DNA of 64,000 nucleotides from positions 1 to 64,000 of the forward strand of contig NZ_JBBPHP010000034.1 of the NCBI RefSeq assembly GCF_038039535.1, in the 5' to 3' direction. How positions within the stretch are numbered: position 1 is the first letter of the stretch; every line of letters begins with the position of its first letter. Source of the DNA: Catalinimonas sp038039535 (lineage in GTDB: Bacteria > Bacteroidota > Bacteroidia > Cytophagales > Cyclobacteriaceae). Of the stretch, positions 28,079 through 36,713 are shown piece after piece. The translations under genes and the position numbers were made by a program. The notes under the pieces were generated by a model. The model was not told the origin of the DNA. It did no database searches and worked only from the letters and a program-made list of their open reading frames with translations.

Positions 28079-28645
28079 ATGGAGATTGCCATAAAAATTA
28101 TTTCTAAAATACCTGGAGATGCTTTAAAAATTTCCTGTCTAATCTTAATGACTTCAATTTTTTTCATGCCATTAATATTGATCAAAAAACGTTCTCAAAA
28201 TTCAGTGTATAAAACCTTAAAGAATACCAAAATTGCTCTTGAGATAAAGAAGCTTGTACTGGAAATTGATGATAAGATAAATCCAAGAGAATCAAATTTG
28301 CCAAAATTAGGAGAAGACAGAAGTAAGTATTATTTAGAAAATGGTACGAGAGTGCATTTTCCAATAGAGCAGAATACGGAGCATGTTAGGTATTATGATA
28401 AAATAAGGTTTGGCATATTGGGCAGTTTTTTTTTCTTTTTCACCACTACTATGGCCATGCTGATTGCTGCTCAACAATTGGAAAGCAGTATAGAATGGAT
28501 AAGCTACTTTTCTAAGGAAATTGGCGTAAGTATAGCCTCAGGCTTCATAGCTACTTTTGTGCCCTGGGGAAATAGATGGAGTTATTTCACTTATGGTTTT
28601 TTTATACCGATTCAAATTGCTTTGATGATTGTACTTTTAATCTAA
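28079..28645 (+). CDS. Uncharacterised small membrane protein, 'ASGFxATFVPWG' family (copy 2)
   Basis: This is the paralogue of 21646-22200. The frame opens at TTG 28040, but alignment with copy 1 (MEIAIKIISKIPGD against MEAVIHLLSKIQGD) selects ATG 28079. It has an N-terminal helix, a charged coiled segment (IKKLVLEIDDK), and C-terminal helices containing ASGFIATFVPWG and YGF. The family is unknown to me. The next gene starts only 11 bp later and is followed at similarly tight spacing by a barrel protein and a sulfatase, so these four genes look like one operon. Confidence 0.75.
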   Translation: MEIAIKIISKIPGDALKISCLILMTSIFFMPLILIKKRSQNSVYKTLKNTKIALEIKKLVLEIDDKINPRESNLPKLGEDRSKYYLENGTRVHFPIEQNTEHVRYYDKIRFGILGSFFFFFTTTMAMLIAAQQLESSIEWISYFSKEIGVSIASGFIATFVPWGNRWSYFTYGFFIPIQIALMIVLLI

Positions 28646-28656
28646 CCTAAATCAGA

Positions 28657-29289
28657 ATGAACCGAAACCTTTTTCTTTTACTGCCTATTCTTTCTCTGCT
28701 GGCATGTTATCCGGAGCCAGATTTGAGTGAACTGGAAGACGAGCTGGTTGTGGTAACCAATTACAGTCCCGATGCTGATTTTTCTAATTATGCCACCTTT
28801 GCCATTCCTGATTCAATAGGCATCATCACTGATAACGAAGATGATGAGGAGTTTGTAGATGACGATAGAGCAGCTACAGTATTATCTGCGGTGCGTACTA
28901 ATATGTTAGCAGCGGGCTTTACTGAGGTGAATAAAGAAGATGAACCTGACATAGGAGTCAATGTCATCGTACTGGAAAACCTCAATGTAGGCGGTTCTTT
29001 TTATCCAGGCTATTGGTGGGGATATCCAGGTTACTGGGACCCTTGTTACTGGTATTACTGCGGTTGGTATCCCTGGTATGGATGGGGTACAGTATATGCC
29101 TATACCACTGGTACTTTGGTAGTAGAATTTATAGATCTTAAAAACACCAATGTTGAAAATCAGAGACTGGATATTATCTGGACGGCCTATATGGGAGAAG
29201 TCTACTCCGCCCGAGATCCGGTACAGGAAGCCGTCAACGCAGTTAATCAGGCATTTGAACAATCACCCTATCTTAATACCCCTAACTAA
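28657..29289 (+). CDS. DUF4136-type lipoprotein
   Basis: This is a predicted lipoprotein with the lipobox LLAC at about 14-17. The DUF4136 pattern 'DADFSNYATFAIPDS' follows, then a segment of conserved 'DIGVNVIVLE'. Residues about 115-150 are extraordinarily rich in Trp, Tyr, Gly and Pro (WWGYPGYWDPCYWYYCGW), and the end returns to a typical DUF4136 strand-helix (LVVEFIDLKN, AVNAVNQAFEQSP). The function of the family is unknown. The spacing is 11 bp to the gene before and 9 bp to the gene after. Confidence 0.78.
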   Translation: MNRNLFLLLPILSLLACYPEPDLSELEDELVVVTNYSPDADFSNYATFAIPDSIGIITDNEDDEEFVDDDRAATVLSAVRTNMLAAGFTEVNKEDEPDIGVNVIVLENLNVGGSFYPGYWWGYPGYWDPCYWYYCGWYPWYGWGTVYAYTTGTLVVEFIDLKNTNVENQRLDIIWTAYMGEVYSARDPVQEAVNAVNQAFEQSPYLNTPN

Positions 29290-29298
29290 GTCAGCCTT

Positions 29299-29895
29299 AT
29301 GAAAAACTATATATATGTCTTCGGATTACTCTTACTGCCTGTCATGGCAGAAGCTCAGAATAATTTTCTGGGCCTTTCCTGGAATATCAGCATTCCTACC
29401 GCCTCCAGTACCAGCTTTGTAGATGAGACCAGTATTAGGGGGGGGCAGTTTGAGTTCAGAGATTTCATTCAGAGCAACTTGTCTGTGGGCCTGTCTTTAG
29501 GCTGGAATGCTTATCAGGAATATACACCCCGGCAGACATACCCCATAGAGAATGGAGCGGTTACTACCGACTTGACTAAATACACCTATACCTTGCCCAT
29601 ACTCTTCAATGTCCACTATTATTATCCGGTAAGTGAGTATGTGATGCCTTATATAAGTGCTGGAATGGGTGGCATGTACAGTGAAAGGGAAATATTTTTT
29701 AATGTATATGGTATTGCAGAATACAAGTGGGGTTTTGCTTTTCGGCCTGAGCTGGGGGTAGTCTTTCCTTTTGGCGAAGGCTTTGGTGCTATACTCGCAG
29801 CAGATTACCTGATGGCTACCAATGACTCAGATGAGCTGAATATTAATAGTACCTCATCATTCAATTTCAGAGTAGGATTTTTATTGATACGCTAA
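29299..29895 (+). CDS. Small outer-membrane beta-barrel protein
   Basis: This 198-residue protein has a signal peptide ending AEAQ at about 19, and then alternating strands with aromatic girdles (LGLSWNISIP, SNLSVGLSLGWNAY, GFAFRPELGVVFPFG), ending FRVGFLLIR. This fits an eight-stranded OmpW/OmpX-like barrel. It is the third gene in the putative operon that ends with the second sulfatase. No specific family can be named. Confidence 0.7.
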   Translation: MKNYIYVFGLLLLPVMAEAQNNFLGLSWNISIPTASSTSFVDETSIRGGQFEFRDFIQSNLSVGLSLGWNAYQEYTPRQTYPIENGAVTTDLTKYTYTLPILFNVHYYYPVSEYVMPYISAGMGGMYSEREIFFNVYGIAEYKWGFAFRPELGVVFPFGEGFGAILAADYLMATNDSDELNINSTSSFNFRVGFLLIR

Positions 29896-29905
29896 ATAAT
29901 TGATT

Positions 29906-31402
29906 ATGTCTATGAGAAACACAACACTAACTATCGCCTTATTGATTCTTTTATCGGTAAATGCACAGGCACAGGATAAGCCCAACATCCTCGTCATCAT
30001 GGGAGATGACATTGGCTGGTTCAATACCAGTGCCTATAATAGCGGCATCATGGGTTATACTACGCCCAATATTGACAGAATCGCGCAGGAAGGTATGCGC
30101 TTTACCGATGCTTATGGACAGCAAAGTTGTACTGCTGGCCGGGCAGCATTTATCACCGGGCAATCGCCCAAGCGAACCGGTCTGTTAAAAATCGGTATGC
30201 CCGGTGACCCGATCGGTTTGCAAAAGGAAGACCCTACCATTGCTGAATTATTGAAACCACTCGGCTATGCTACCGGTCAGTTTGGTAAAAATCACCTGGG
30301 TGATCTGGATGAGTTTTTGCCTACCAATCATGGCTTTGACCAGTTTTTTGGCAATCTCTATCATTTAAATGCAGAAGAAGAACCGGAAAACCCCGATTAT
30401 CCACAAGATCCGGCATTCAGAGAAAGATTTGGACCCCGCGGAGTGATCAAATCTAGTGCAGATGGACCTGTTCAGGATACAGGGCCTCTTACAAAAGAGC
30501 GGATGGAAACCATAGACGGAGAGTTTCTGGATGCAACCATTGACTTTATTGAAGAGCAGCATGAAGCGGATAAACCTTTCTTTGTGTGGTTCAACACCAC
30601 CAGAATGCACATCTTTACGCACCTTAGTGAAGAGTGGGAAGGGTCAACAGGCTTGGGGATAGTAGCGGATGGTATGAACCAGCATGATACACAGGTAGGT
30701 CAACTGTTAGATAAGCTGGATGAACTAGGTATCACAGAAAATACCATCGTGATCTACACCACGGATAACGGAGCAGAGAAATTCTCCTGGCCAGATGGAG
30801 GCACCAGTCCATTCCGGGGAGAAAAAGCATCTACCTGGGAAGGAGGAATCAGGGTTCCTTTCACGATTCGCTGGCCCGGAAAGATTAAAGCAGGCACAGT
30901 GTCCAATGAAATCATATCCCTGGAAGATTGCCTGCCCACCTTGCTGGCAGCCGCAGGTGACCCAAATATTAAATCTAAACTGTTGGAAGGCCATACTGTG
31001 GGTGATATGACCTATAAGGTCCATATTGATGGATACAATTATCTTCCTTATCTGACGGGTGAAACTGAGGAGAGTCCTAGAAACACATTTTTCGCCTATG
31101 TGGATGATGGTACGCTGGGAGCAGTGCGCTATAACCGGTATAAATTTCATTTTTCTACCCAGAATCATCATGGAATGGGAAGCTGGACTTTTGCCCAGGA
31201 GGTAAGAAAAGCCCCATTGGTCATTGACTTAAGAGCCGATCCCTTTGAGGAAGCTCCTGTGCAATCCTCTTATTACGATGACTGGTTAGTGAGGCATATG
31301 TATGTGATGGTGCCATTACAGAATCTGGTGGCAGAGCATGTGAAAACTTTTCAGGAGTTCCCTGTAAGACAAGAGCCGGGTAGTTTTACCCCTAAGCAAT
31401 AG
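29906..31402 (+). CDS. Exported arylsulfatase (CTAGR type)
   Basis: This formylglycine-type sulfatase carries the maturation motif CTAGR, then AAFITGQ, so the third motif position is Ala rather than Pro. CxAxR is a known alternative to CxPxR. Cys75 (from this start) is the residue to be converted. The metal residues are in VIMGDDIGWF and in TTDNGAEKF. The signal peptide ends NAQAQ near residue 23. At about 499 residues it lacks the C-terminal extension seen in the sulfatase at 22337. The frame begins with TTG 29900; ATG 29906 or 29912 is preferred. It closes the operon with the small membrane protein, DUF4136 lipoprotein and barrel. No maturase gene is present here. Confidence 0.91.
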   Translation: MSMRNTTLTIALLILLSVNAQAQDKPNILVIMGDDIGWFNTSAYNSGIMGYTTPNIDRIAQEGMRFTDAYGQQSCTAGRAAFITGQSPKRTGLLKIGMPGDPIGLQKEDPTIAELLKPLGYATGQFGKNHLGDLDEFLPTNHGFDQFFGNLYHLNAEEEPENPDYPQDPAFRERFGPRGVIKSSADGPVQDTGPLTKERMETIDGEFLDATIDFIEEQHEADKPFFVWFNTTRMHIFTHLSEEWEGSTGLGIVADGMNQHDTQVGQLLDKLDELGITENTIVIYTTDNGAEKFSWPDGGTSPFRGEKASTWEGGIRVPFTIRWPGKIKAGTVSNEIISLEDCLPTLLAAAGDPNIKSKLLEGHTVGDMTYKVHIDGYNYLPYLTGETEESPRNTFFAYVDDGTLGAVRYNRYKFHFSTQNHHGMGSWTFAQEVRKAPLVIDLRADPFEEAPVQSSYYDDWLVRHMYVMVPLQNLVAEHVKTFQEFPVRQEPGSFTPKQ

Positions 31403-31541
31403 CCCTGAAAATATTCCTCTGAGACCTCATATCGGTAGCAATGAATGGATCAGTAAATACGTGACTTTGATGAGGAAACCAGTGCGCTGGTGAAAAAAGC
31501 GCCGTTTTCCTCATTCTTTCTACCATTAGAATGCAAATAAA

Positions 31542-32570
31542 ATGAAAGTAAATTACCTCCTTTTGGCAATACTACTTTTCCTTATCATCAGTTGCACCTC
31601 ACCTGATGCAAAAGAAGCAATTGGGAGTAGTAAAACTGCAGTTACCGACCCTTTACCTTCATGGAATGAAGGAGTAAACAAACAGGCTATAGTTGATTTT
31701 GTAACTCGTACTACTGAAGAGGGCAGTGCAGACTTCATTCCTATCAATGACCGCATTGCATGTTTTGATAATGATGGCACCCTCTGGAGCGAACAACCTT
31801 TTTATTTTCAATTTGCCTATGCAATTGACCGCGTTAGGGCAATGGCACCACAACATCCTGAGTGGAAAGAGAAACAACCTTTCAAAGCGCTTCTTGAAGG
31901 TGACATGGAGACAGCACTTAGCGGAGGTGAACATGCAGTAGTGCAAATATTAATGACCACCCATGCAGGCATGGCAGTAGATGAATTTGATAGCACTGTA
32001 AAAGATTGGATAGAAACAGCAGTACATCCGACAACAGGAAAGCATTATAATGAAATGGTATACCAGCCCATGATAGAATTACTGCAATATCTTAGGGCAA
32101 ACGAATATAAAACTTTCATCGTTTCAGGGGGTGGAGTTGACTTTATGCGAGCCTGGACAGAACAAGCCTATGGTATTCCTCCTGAACAGGTAGTGGGTAG
32201 TTCAGGCAAGGTAAAATATGAAGTTAAAGACGGACAGCCACGACTTATCAAGTTACCCGAATCTAACTTTGTTGATGATAAGGAAGGCAAGCCCGTGGGT
32301 ATTCATCAGTATATTGGTAAACGCCCTGTTTTTACGGCAGGCAATTCTGATGGTGATTATGCTATGCTACAGTGGACCTCCACCACAACGGGCTATCCAC
32401 GTTTTGGGATGATTATTCACCACACTGATTCAACACGCGAATGGGCCTACGATCGTGACTCGCATATTGGCCGTTTGGCAAAAGGTTTGGAAGATGCAGG
32501 AAAATACAACTGGAAGATTGTAGATATGACAAATGACTGGAAAGTGATATATCCTTTTGAATTAAATTAA
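31542..32570 (+). CDS. HAD-family phosphatase-like lipoprotein
   Basis: This haloacid dehalogenase-superfamily hydrolase carries the catalytic DxDGT motif in IACFDNDGTLW near residue 70. The motif II region is FIVSGGGVDFM near 190, and the acidic motif GNSDGDYAM lies near 265. The N-terminus has a lipobox (LIISC at about 18), so it is anchored outside the inner membrane. The cap insertion lies between motif I and II. The fold fits phosphoserine-phosphatase-like members, but the substrate is unknown. It follows the sulfatase by 139 bp on the same strand. Confidence 0.85.
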   Translation: MKVNYLLLAILLFLIISCTSPDAKEAIGSSKTAVTDPLPSWNEGVNKQAIVDFVTRTTEEGSADFIPINDRIACFDNDGTLWSEQPFYFQFAYAIDRVRAMAPQHPEWKEKQPFKALLEGDMETALSGGEHAVVQILMTTHAGMAVDEFDSTVKDWIETAVHPTTGKHYNEMVYQPMIELLQYLRANEYKTFIVSGGGVDFMRAWTEQAYGIPPEQVVGSSGKVKYEVKDGQPRLIKLPESNFVDDKEGKPVGIHQYIGKRPVFTAGNSDGDYAMLQWTSTTTGYPRFGMIIHHTDSTREWAYDRDSHIGRLAKGLEDAGKYNWKIVDMTNDWKVIYPFELN

Positions 32571-32672
32571 AATAAATAGGATGATGAGGGTAACACTCTG
32601 CCTGACTTTAATCAACACGTATTTTAGCAGCAGCATGCGCCTTAAAATCACAAACGACCTAATCATACAAAA

Positions 32673-33302
32673 ATGAGCTTTATCAAATTCATCATAGGGA
32701 TGATAACCGGCCTGGTCATTCATCTGTCTTCTTTACAAATGGTGCAAGCACAGAGTGTAGAGGTCACTCCTTTCTCTGGCTATAGCCTTCGTTCTACATT
32801 TGATGTATACGGAGGTAGTATGCGGGTGTATGGTGGACATACCTTCGGAGGCATATTTACCTTTAATGTTACGCCTAGTTACGGTATAGAAGTAATGTAT
32901 AGCCGGCAAAGTACGGAAGCAGATGTGCGCTCCATTTACCTGGAAGAAAGAGGTATACCGGCAGCAGTAGTATACACCATGCTGGGAGGCTTAAAGCAGT
33001 TTCCTGTATCCTCACAGCTGATCCCTTTTGTTGGGTTCAACCTGGGGGTGGCAGGTTTGATTCCACAGACAGAGGGGTACGAAGATGTATGGCGCTTTGC
33101 ACTTGGCGTCAAAGCAGGAACTAAGTTTATGCTTAGTGAACAAATCGGACTTCGTTTGCAGGCAGCCATGAATGTGCCCGTACAGGACTTTGGTGCCTCC
33201 TTCTTTGTAGGTACAGGAGGAAGTGGCGTCAATGTAGGTTCTTACAGCACTATTTTTCAGTTTACCTTTAGTGGAGGCCTGGTTTTTCATCTAGGATTAT
33301 GA
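32673..33302 (+). CDS. Small outer-membrane beta-barrel protein
   Basis: This 209-residue protein has a signal peptide (ending VQAQ near 27) and about eight amphipathic strands such as GIEVMYSRQS, LRLQAAMNVPVQDFGASF and FQFTFSGGLVFHLGL, the last giving a typical barrel end. The function is unknown. The following DUF4136 lipoprotein starts 35 bp later, repeating the barrel-plus-DUF4136 pairing seen at 28657-29895. Confidence 0.7.
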   Translation: MSFIKFIIGMITGLVIHLSSLQMVQAQSVEVTPFSGYSLRSTFDVYGGSMRVYGGHTFGGIFTFNVTPSYGIEVMYSRQSTEADVRSIYLEERGIPAAVVYTMLGGLKQFPVSSQLIPFVGFNLGVAGLIPQTEGYEDVWRFALGVKAGTKFMLSEQIGLRLQAAMNVPVQDFGASFFVGTGGSGVNVGSYSTIFQFTFSGGLVFHLGL

Positions 33303-33337
33303 TAAAAAATATTGCCTACTATAAGCTTGTCTAAGTC

Positions 33338-33898
33338 ATGAGAAAAAACTACTCCTATTTAACGCTGAGCTTTCTGCTCAACTTGCTATTTCTGAACTAT
33401 GCATGTACACCGGTAAAGATAATTTCTAACAAACTTGAACCTGAGGCCGGTAGTGGAAAGTACCAAACCTTCAACTTCTATGACTTGAAAGTAAAGTCAC
33501 CCCGTCCTGAAGAAGTGAAGGAAGTACGCTTTGATATGTTGAAGGATGCGGTACAGAGAGAACTGGAAGCCATAGGACTGGAGAAAGCCGAAGATCCGGA
33601 TTTGTGGGTGAATATAGGGGTGCTGGTAGAAGATAAAGTACAGACACGAGAGACTGATATTCGCGAAGCCCCTATGTACATCGGGCAGCGTAACTACCAC
33701 TGGGAAAGCGAAGAAGTTGTGGTAGATGAGTATAGAGAAGGTACGGTAACCATAGACCTGATAGACGCTGAAACTAACAAAATGGTAGGGCAGTCGGTGG
33801 CTAGTGGAATCATCGTAGAGAATGACGAAAAGCTACAGAAAAGAATTGATGAAGGGATGGCCAAAGTCTTTGATGACCTCTGGGCCAGTAGAAAATGA
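33338..33898 (+). CDS. DUF4136-type lipoprotein
   Basis: This 186-residue protein has a lipobox (LNYAC at about 23) and the DUF4136 layout: KYQTFNFYDLKV, then LEAIGLEKAEDPDLWVNIGV and a closing VTIDLIDAETNKMVGQSVASG. The family is widespread in Gram-negative envelopes and has no known function. It differs from 28657-29289 in lacking the Trp/Tyr-rich insertion. It is paired with the barrel gene 35 bp upstream. The 258-bp gap behind it has only a weak 37-codon ORF at 34002. Confidence 0.8.
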   Translation: MRKNYSYLTLSFLLNLLFLNYACTPVKIISNKLEPEAGSGKYQTFNFYDLKVKSPRPEEVKEVRFDMLKDAVQRELEAIGLEKAEDPDLWVNIGVLVEDKVQTRETDIREAPMYIGQRNYHWESEEVVVDEYREGTVTIDLIDAETNKMVGQSVASGIIVENDEKLQKRIDEGMAKVFDDLWASRK

Positions 33899-34156
33899 TT
33901 TTTGTATACCTGGACTTAGTTAGGCTGCTGGCCTTGTCAGTAGCTTAACTTCATTACAGAAAAGCTGAAATGAAACCGATAAAAATATTCTTGGTATTGG
34001 GATGTCAGTGAATAAAAACTCACATCATAGTCTCCTTATGTCATTAATCCTCAGTCACACTGACTCAATGGAAAGCCTTAATCAGGAAGCTAAAGTAGCA
34101 CTGGTAAAAAAATAGAGGCTATCAAGCTAAAAATGATTACAATAAACACTACACAC

Positions 34157-35197
34157 ATGGTAAGAACAAAGTTATACCTGTTTATGCTCCTTGTAATATT
34201 CACTGCTCAGGCATGTACGCAGTCACCCAACAATAATGTGGCAGAAGCTGACAGCTTACAAAAAGTGACCCCTGAAACATTCATCCGGGCCGAGACGGAT
34301 AATATGTTTTCTACCGATGCCGATAAAACGACGATCAATGAATTTGTGCATTATCGTTCGCTTACGCCGCTGGACAGACAGAACGTGATCCGCATGAACC
34401 GGGATGTGCTTTACTCTTCGGTTCTGGTAGATACCAAAGGAGGCGCTACCATTACAATTCCTGAAATGCCGGATGACCGCTATATGTCGACCCTTGTGGT
34501 TGATAACGATCATTATGTACCCACCATCATCCATGAATCCGGCACGCACCCGATTCCCGATGATACCCGCTATGTCATCATCCTGCTCAGAATACAGGTG
34601 CTCAATCCCAATGATCCTGAAGAGATAAAGATGATCAATAATTTGCAGGACCAGTTCAGGATCAACGCCAGCAGCAGCGAACCTTTTCCCGGCTTCCACT
34701 GGGATAGGGCATCCTTGGATTCACTACGTGACATTTATAATGCGGAATTTGCCAAATATGATCGCTTTCCTTCCGACTGGGCCGGGGCCCGGGGTGAGGT
34801 AAACGAAGAAACCCGGCATCTGGCCGCCGCCGGAGGCTGGGGCCTTTTTCCGGAAAAGGAAGCCATCTATATTAATTACAACGGAGGCAATCTTTCCGGT
34901 GACAAGTGCTATATGGCTACCTATGAAGTGCCTGACAATGAAGGATTCTGGTCTATCACTGTGTATGGAGAAGATGGTAAAATGAAATCAGAGAATATGA
35001 TCCAAAATGCTTCTAACACCACTTTCAATGAGGACGGAACCTTTACCGTATACTTTGGCTCGGAAGAAAACTGTCCGGAAGCAGAAAACCGCCTGGACAT
35101 CACCGATGGCTGGAACTTCCTGATGCGGGTCTATCTGCCCGGTGAATCAGTGCGGAATGGAACCTATCAATTACCAGAAGTAACTGAAGTTAAATAA
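34157..35197 (+). CDS. DUF1254/DUF1214 lipoprotein (first of pair)
   Basis: This protein has an N-terminal DUF1254 part (about residues 45-150, PLDRQNVIRMNRDVLYSS, PEMPDDRYMSTLVVDNDHY) and a C-terminal DUF1214 part (about 250-345, GFWSITVYGEDG and a final SVRNGTYQLPEV). The function of either domain is unknown. The lipobox is AQAC after MVRTKLY, which favours ATG 34157 over ATG 34133. It is locally rather GC-rich compared with its neighbours. The second DUF1254 gene begins 7 bp later, so translation may be coupled. Confidence 0.85.
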   Translation: MVRTKLYLFMLLVIFTAQACTQSPNNNVAEADSLQKVTPETFIRAETDNMFSTDADKTTINEFVHYRSLTPLDRQNVIRMNRDVLYSSVLVDTKGGATITIPEMPDDRYMSTLVVDNDHYVPTIIHESGTHPIPDDTRYVIILLRIQVLNPNDPEEIKMINNLQDQFRINASSSEPFPGFHWDRASLDSLRDIYNAEFAKYDRFPSDWAGARGEVNEETRHLAAAGGWGLFPEKEAIYINYNGGNLSGDKCYMATYEVPDNEGFWSITVYGEDGKMKSENMIQNASNTTFNEDGTFTVYFGSEENCPEAENRLDITDGWNFLMRVYLPGESVRNGTYQLPEVTEVK

Positions 35198-35204
35198 CCA
35201 TACT

Positions 35205-36629
35205 ATGGTCTTTACAATTAAAAACTTAATAGCTGTTGTGCTTATCCTGGTAGCCAGCGCCTGCTCAAGAGAACCCACTCTTCTCGGTACGAAAGAAATC
35301 AGGGCTTTGGCAAAGGAGGCATACCTCTACGGTTTTCCGATGGTTGTAAATTATCGTTCAATGTATCTGTATAGTATTGATAAGAATTCTCCTGATTATA
35401 AAGGCCCTTTTAATCAACCAGGATGTGAGGCCCGACTATTTACACCAGAGGACAAAGGAGTAGTGACACCCAACTCCGATACGCCCTATTGTATGGGAGT
35501 GATTGATGTGTCAAGCGAACCTGTGGTGGTGAGTGTGCCAGGCGTGAGTAAGAATCGCTACTACAGCTTACAGCTTATTGATATGTACACCCACAATTTT
35601 GCTTACATTGGCTCATTGTCCACTGGTATTGAAGCCAGCAACTACCTGATTGCTGGATCGCAGTGGCAGGGAGACAAACCACCTGAGGTGGATTCAGTAT
35701 TCCGATGTGAGTCTGATTATTTTTTGGTGATCATCCGGACACAGCTATTTGGTCCTGATGACTTAGAAAATGTGGAGAAATTGCAGGAACAGTACGTATT
35801 CCAGCCGCTTTCAGCATTCACAAACACCCAAGCTCCCCAGAAGCAACCTCAAATTGATTGGCCAGTCTGGAATGAGGGCGATCAGATCACACCCGCCGGA
35901 TTCAAGTATCTGGATTTTGTGTTGACGCTGCTGCCTGTACATGAAGATGATGCGGAAATCCGCGAAAAACTGATGCAACTCAATATAGGCAATGGCAAGT
36001 TTGATCTCAGTACGTATGACGAGGCGCAACGCCAGGCTATGCAGGAGGGGATTGATGATGCCAGGGCAGAAGTAGAGAATATGATCAAGCAAACAACTTC
36101 TGATCCATTGGCCTCAGCAAAAATGTTTGGTACAAGAAGCTACCTGGTTCAAAGTGCAAAAGAAAACTACGGTTTAGAAACACCTTATCTGATACGTACA
36201 TTGGCAGCACAACAGGGCTTATACGGCAATTCAAAATCCGAAGCGCTTTATCCTTTCTACTCAATAGACGCAGATAGGGAACCCCTTGATGGCTCAAAAA
36301 ATAATTACACCATCACATTTGAAGAAGGAGCATTTCCATCTGTCTCTGCTTTCTGGTCATTTACCATGTATGAGGGAAGGACACAGTTCCTGGTGGAAAA
36401 TCAGATAGACCGTTATTTAATCAACTCTACAATGTTGAAAACTTTCAGTTACAATGCTGATGGTTCTCTTACTTTTTATATTCAAAATGACAGACCTGAT
36501 GCTGAAAAAGTAAGTAACTGGTTGCCTGCACCCAATGGTCCTTTTTACTGTGTCATGCGTCTGTATGGCCCGGATGAAAGCGTGCAAAACGGTAACTGGA
36601 ATAGACCATTAATTGAAAAGGCGGATTAG
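35205..36629 (+). CDS. DUF1254/DUF1214 lipoprotein (second of pair)
   Basis: This 474-residue full-length member has a lipobox (VASAC near 20), DUF1254 at about 30-150 (EAYLYGFPMVVNYR, VVTPNSDTPYCMGVID) and DUF1214 at about 350-465 (FPSVSAFWSFTMYEG, ending PDESVQNGNWNRP). The first member of the pair shares the closing 'ESV-NG-Y/W--P' pattern. Such proteins are common in marine bacteria and are often found with porins and sulfatases, but no biochemical role is settled. It lies 7 bp after its partner. Confidence 0.87.
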   Translation: MVFTIKNLIAVVLILVASACSREPTLLGTKEIRALAKEAYLYGFPMVVNYRSMYLYSIDKNSPDYKGPFNQPGCEARLFTPEDKGVVTPNSDTPYCMGVIDVSSEPVVVSVPGVSKNRYYSLQLIDMYTHNFAYIGSLSTGIEASNYLIAGSQWQGDKPPEVDSVFRCESDYFLVIIRTQLFGPDDLENVEKLQEQYVFQPLSAFTNTQAPQKQPQIDWPVWNEGDQITPAGFKYLDFVLTLLPVHEDDAEIREKLMQLNIGNGKFDLSTYDEAQRQAMQEGIDDARAEVENMIKQTTSDPLASAKMFGTRSYLVQSAKENYGLETPYLIRTLAAQQGLYGNSKSEALYPFYSIDADREPLDGSKNNYTITFEEGAFPSVSAFWSFTMYEGRTQFLVENQIDRYLINSTMLKTFSYNADGSLTFYIQNDRPDAEKVSNWLPAPNGPFYCVMRLYGPDESVQNGNWNRPLIEKAD

Positions 36630-36713
36630 CTCGGAATTTCCTGAGCAAAGCATGGACTGTCAGTAGGAAAATATTTTAAACCACTACCATTCAAAAATAT
36701 TCAAACTAAATAT

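Noticed and set aside
34002..34115. 37-codon ORF (MSVNKNSHHS) between a DUF4136 gene and the DUF1254 pair
   Set aside because: Too short, no recognisable features or homologues; may be debris of a lost gene but I cannot support it.
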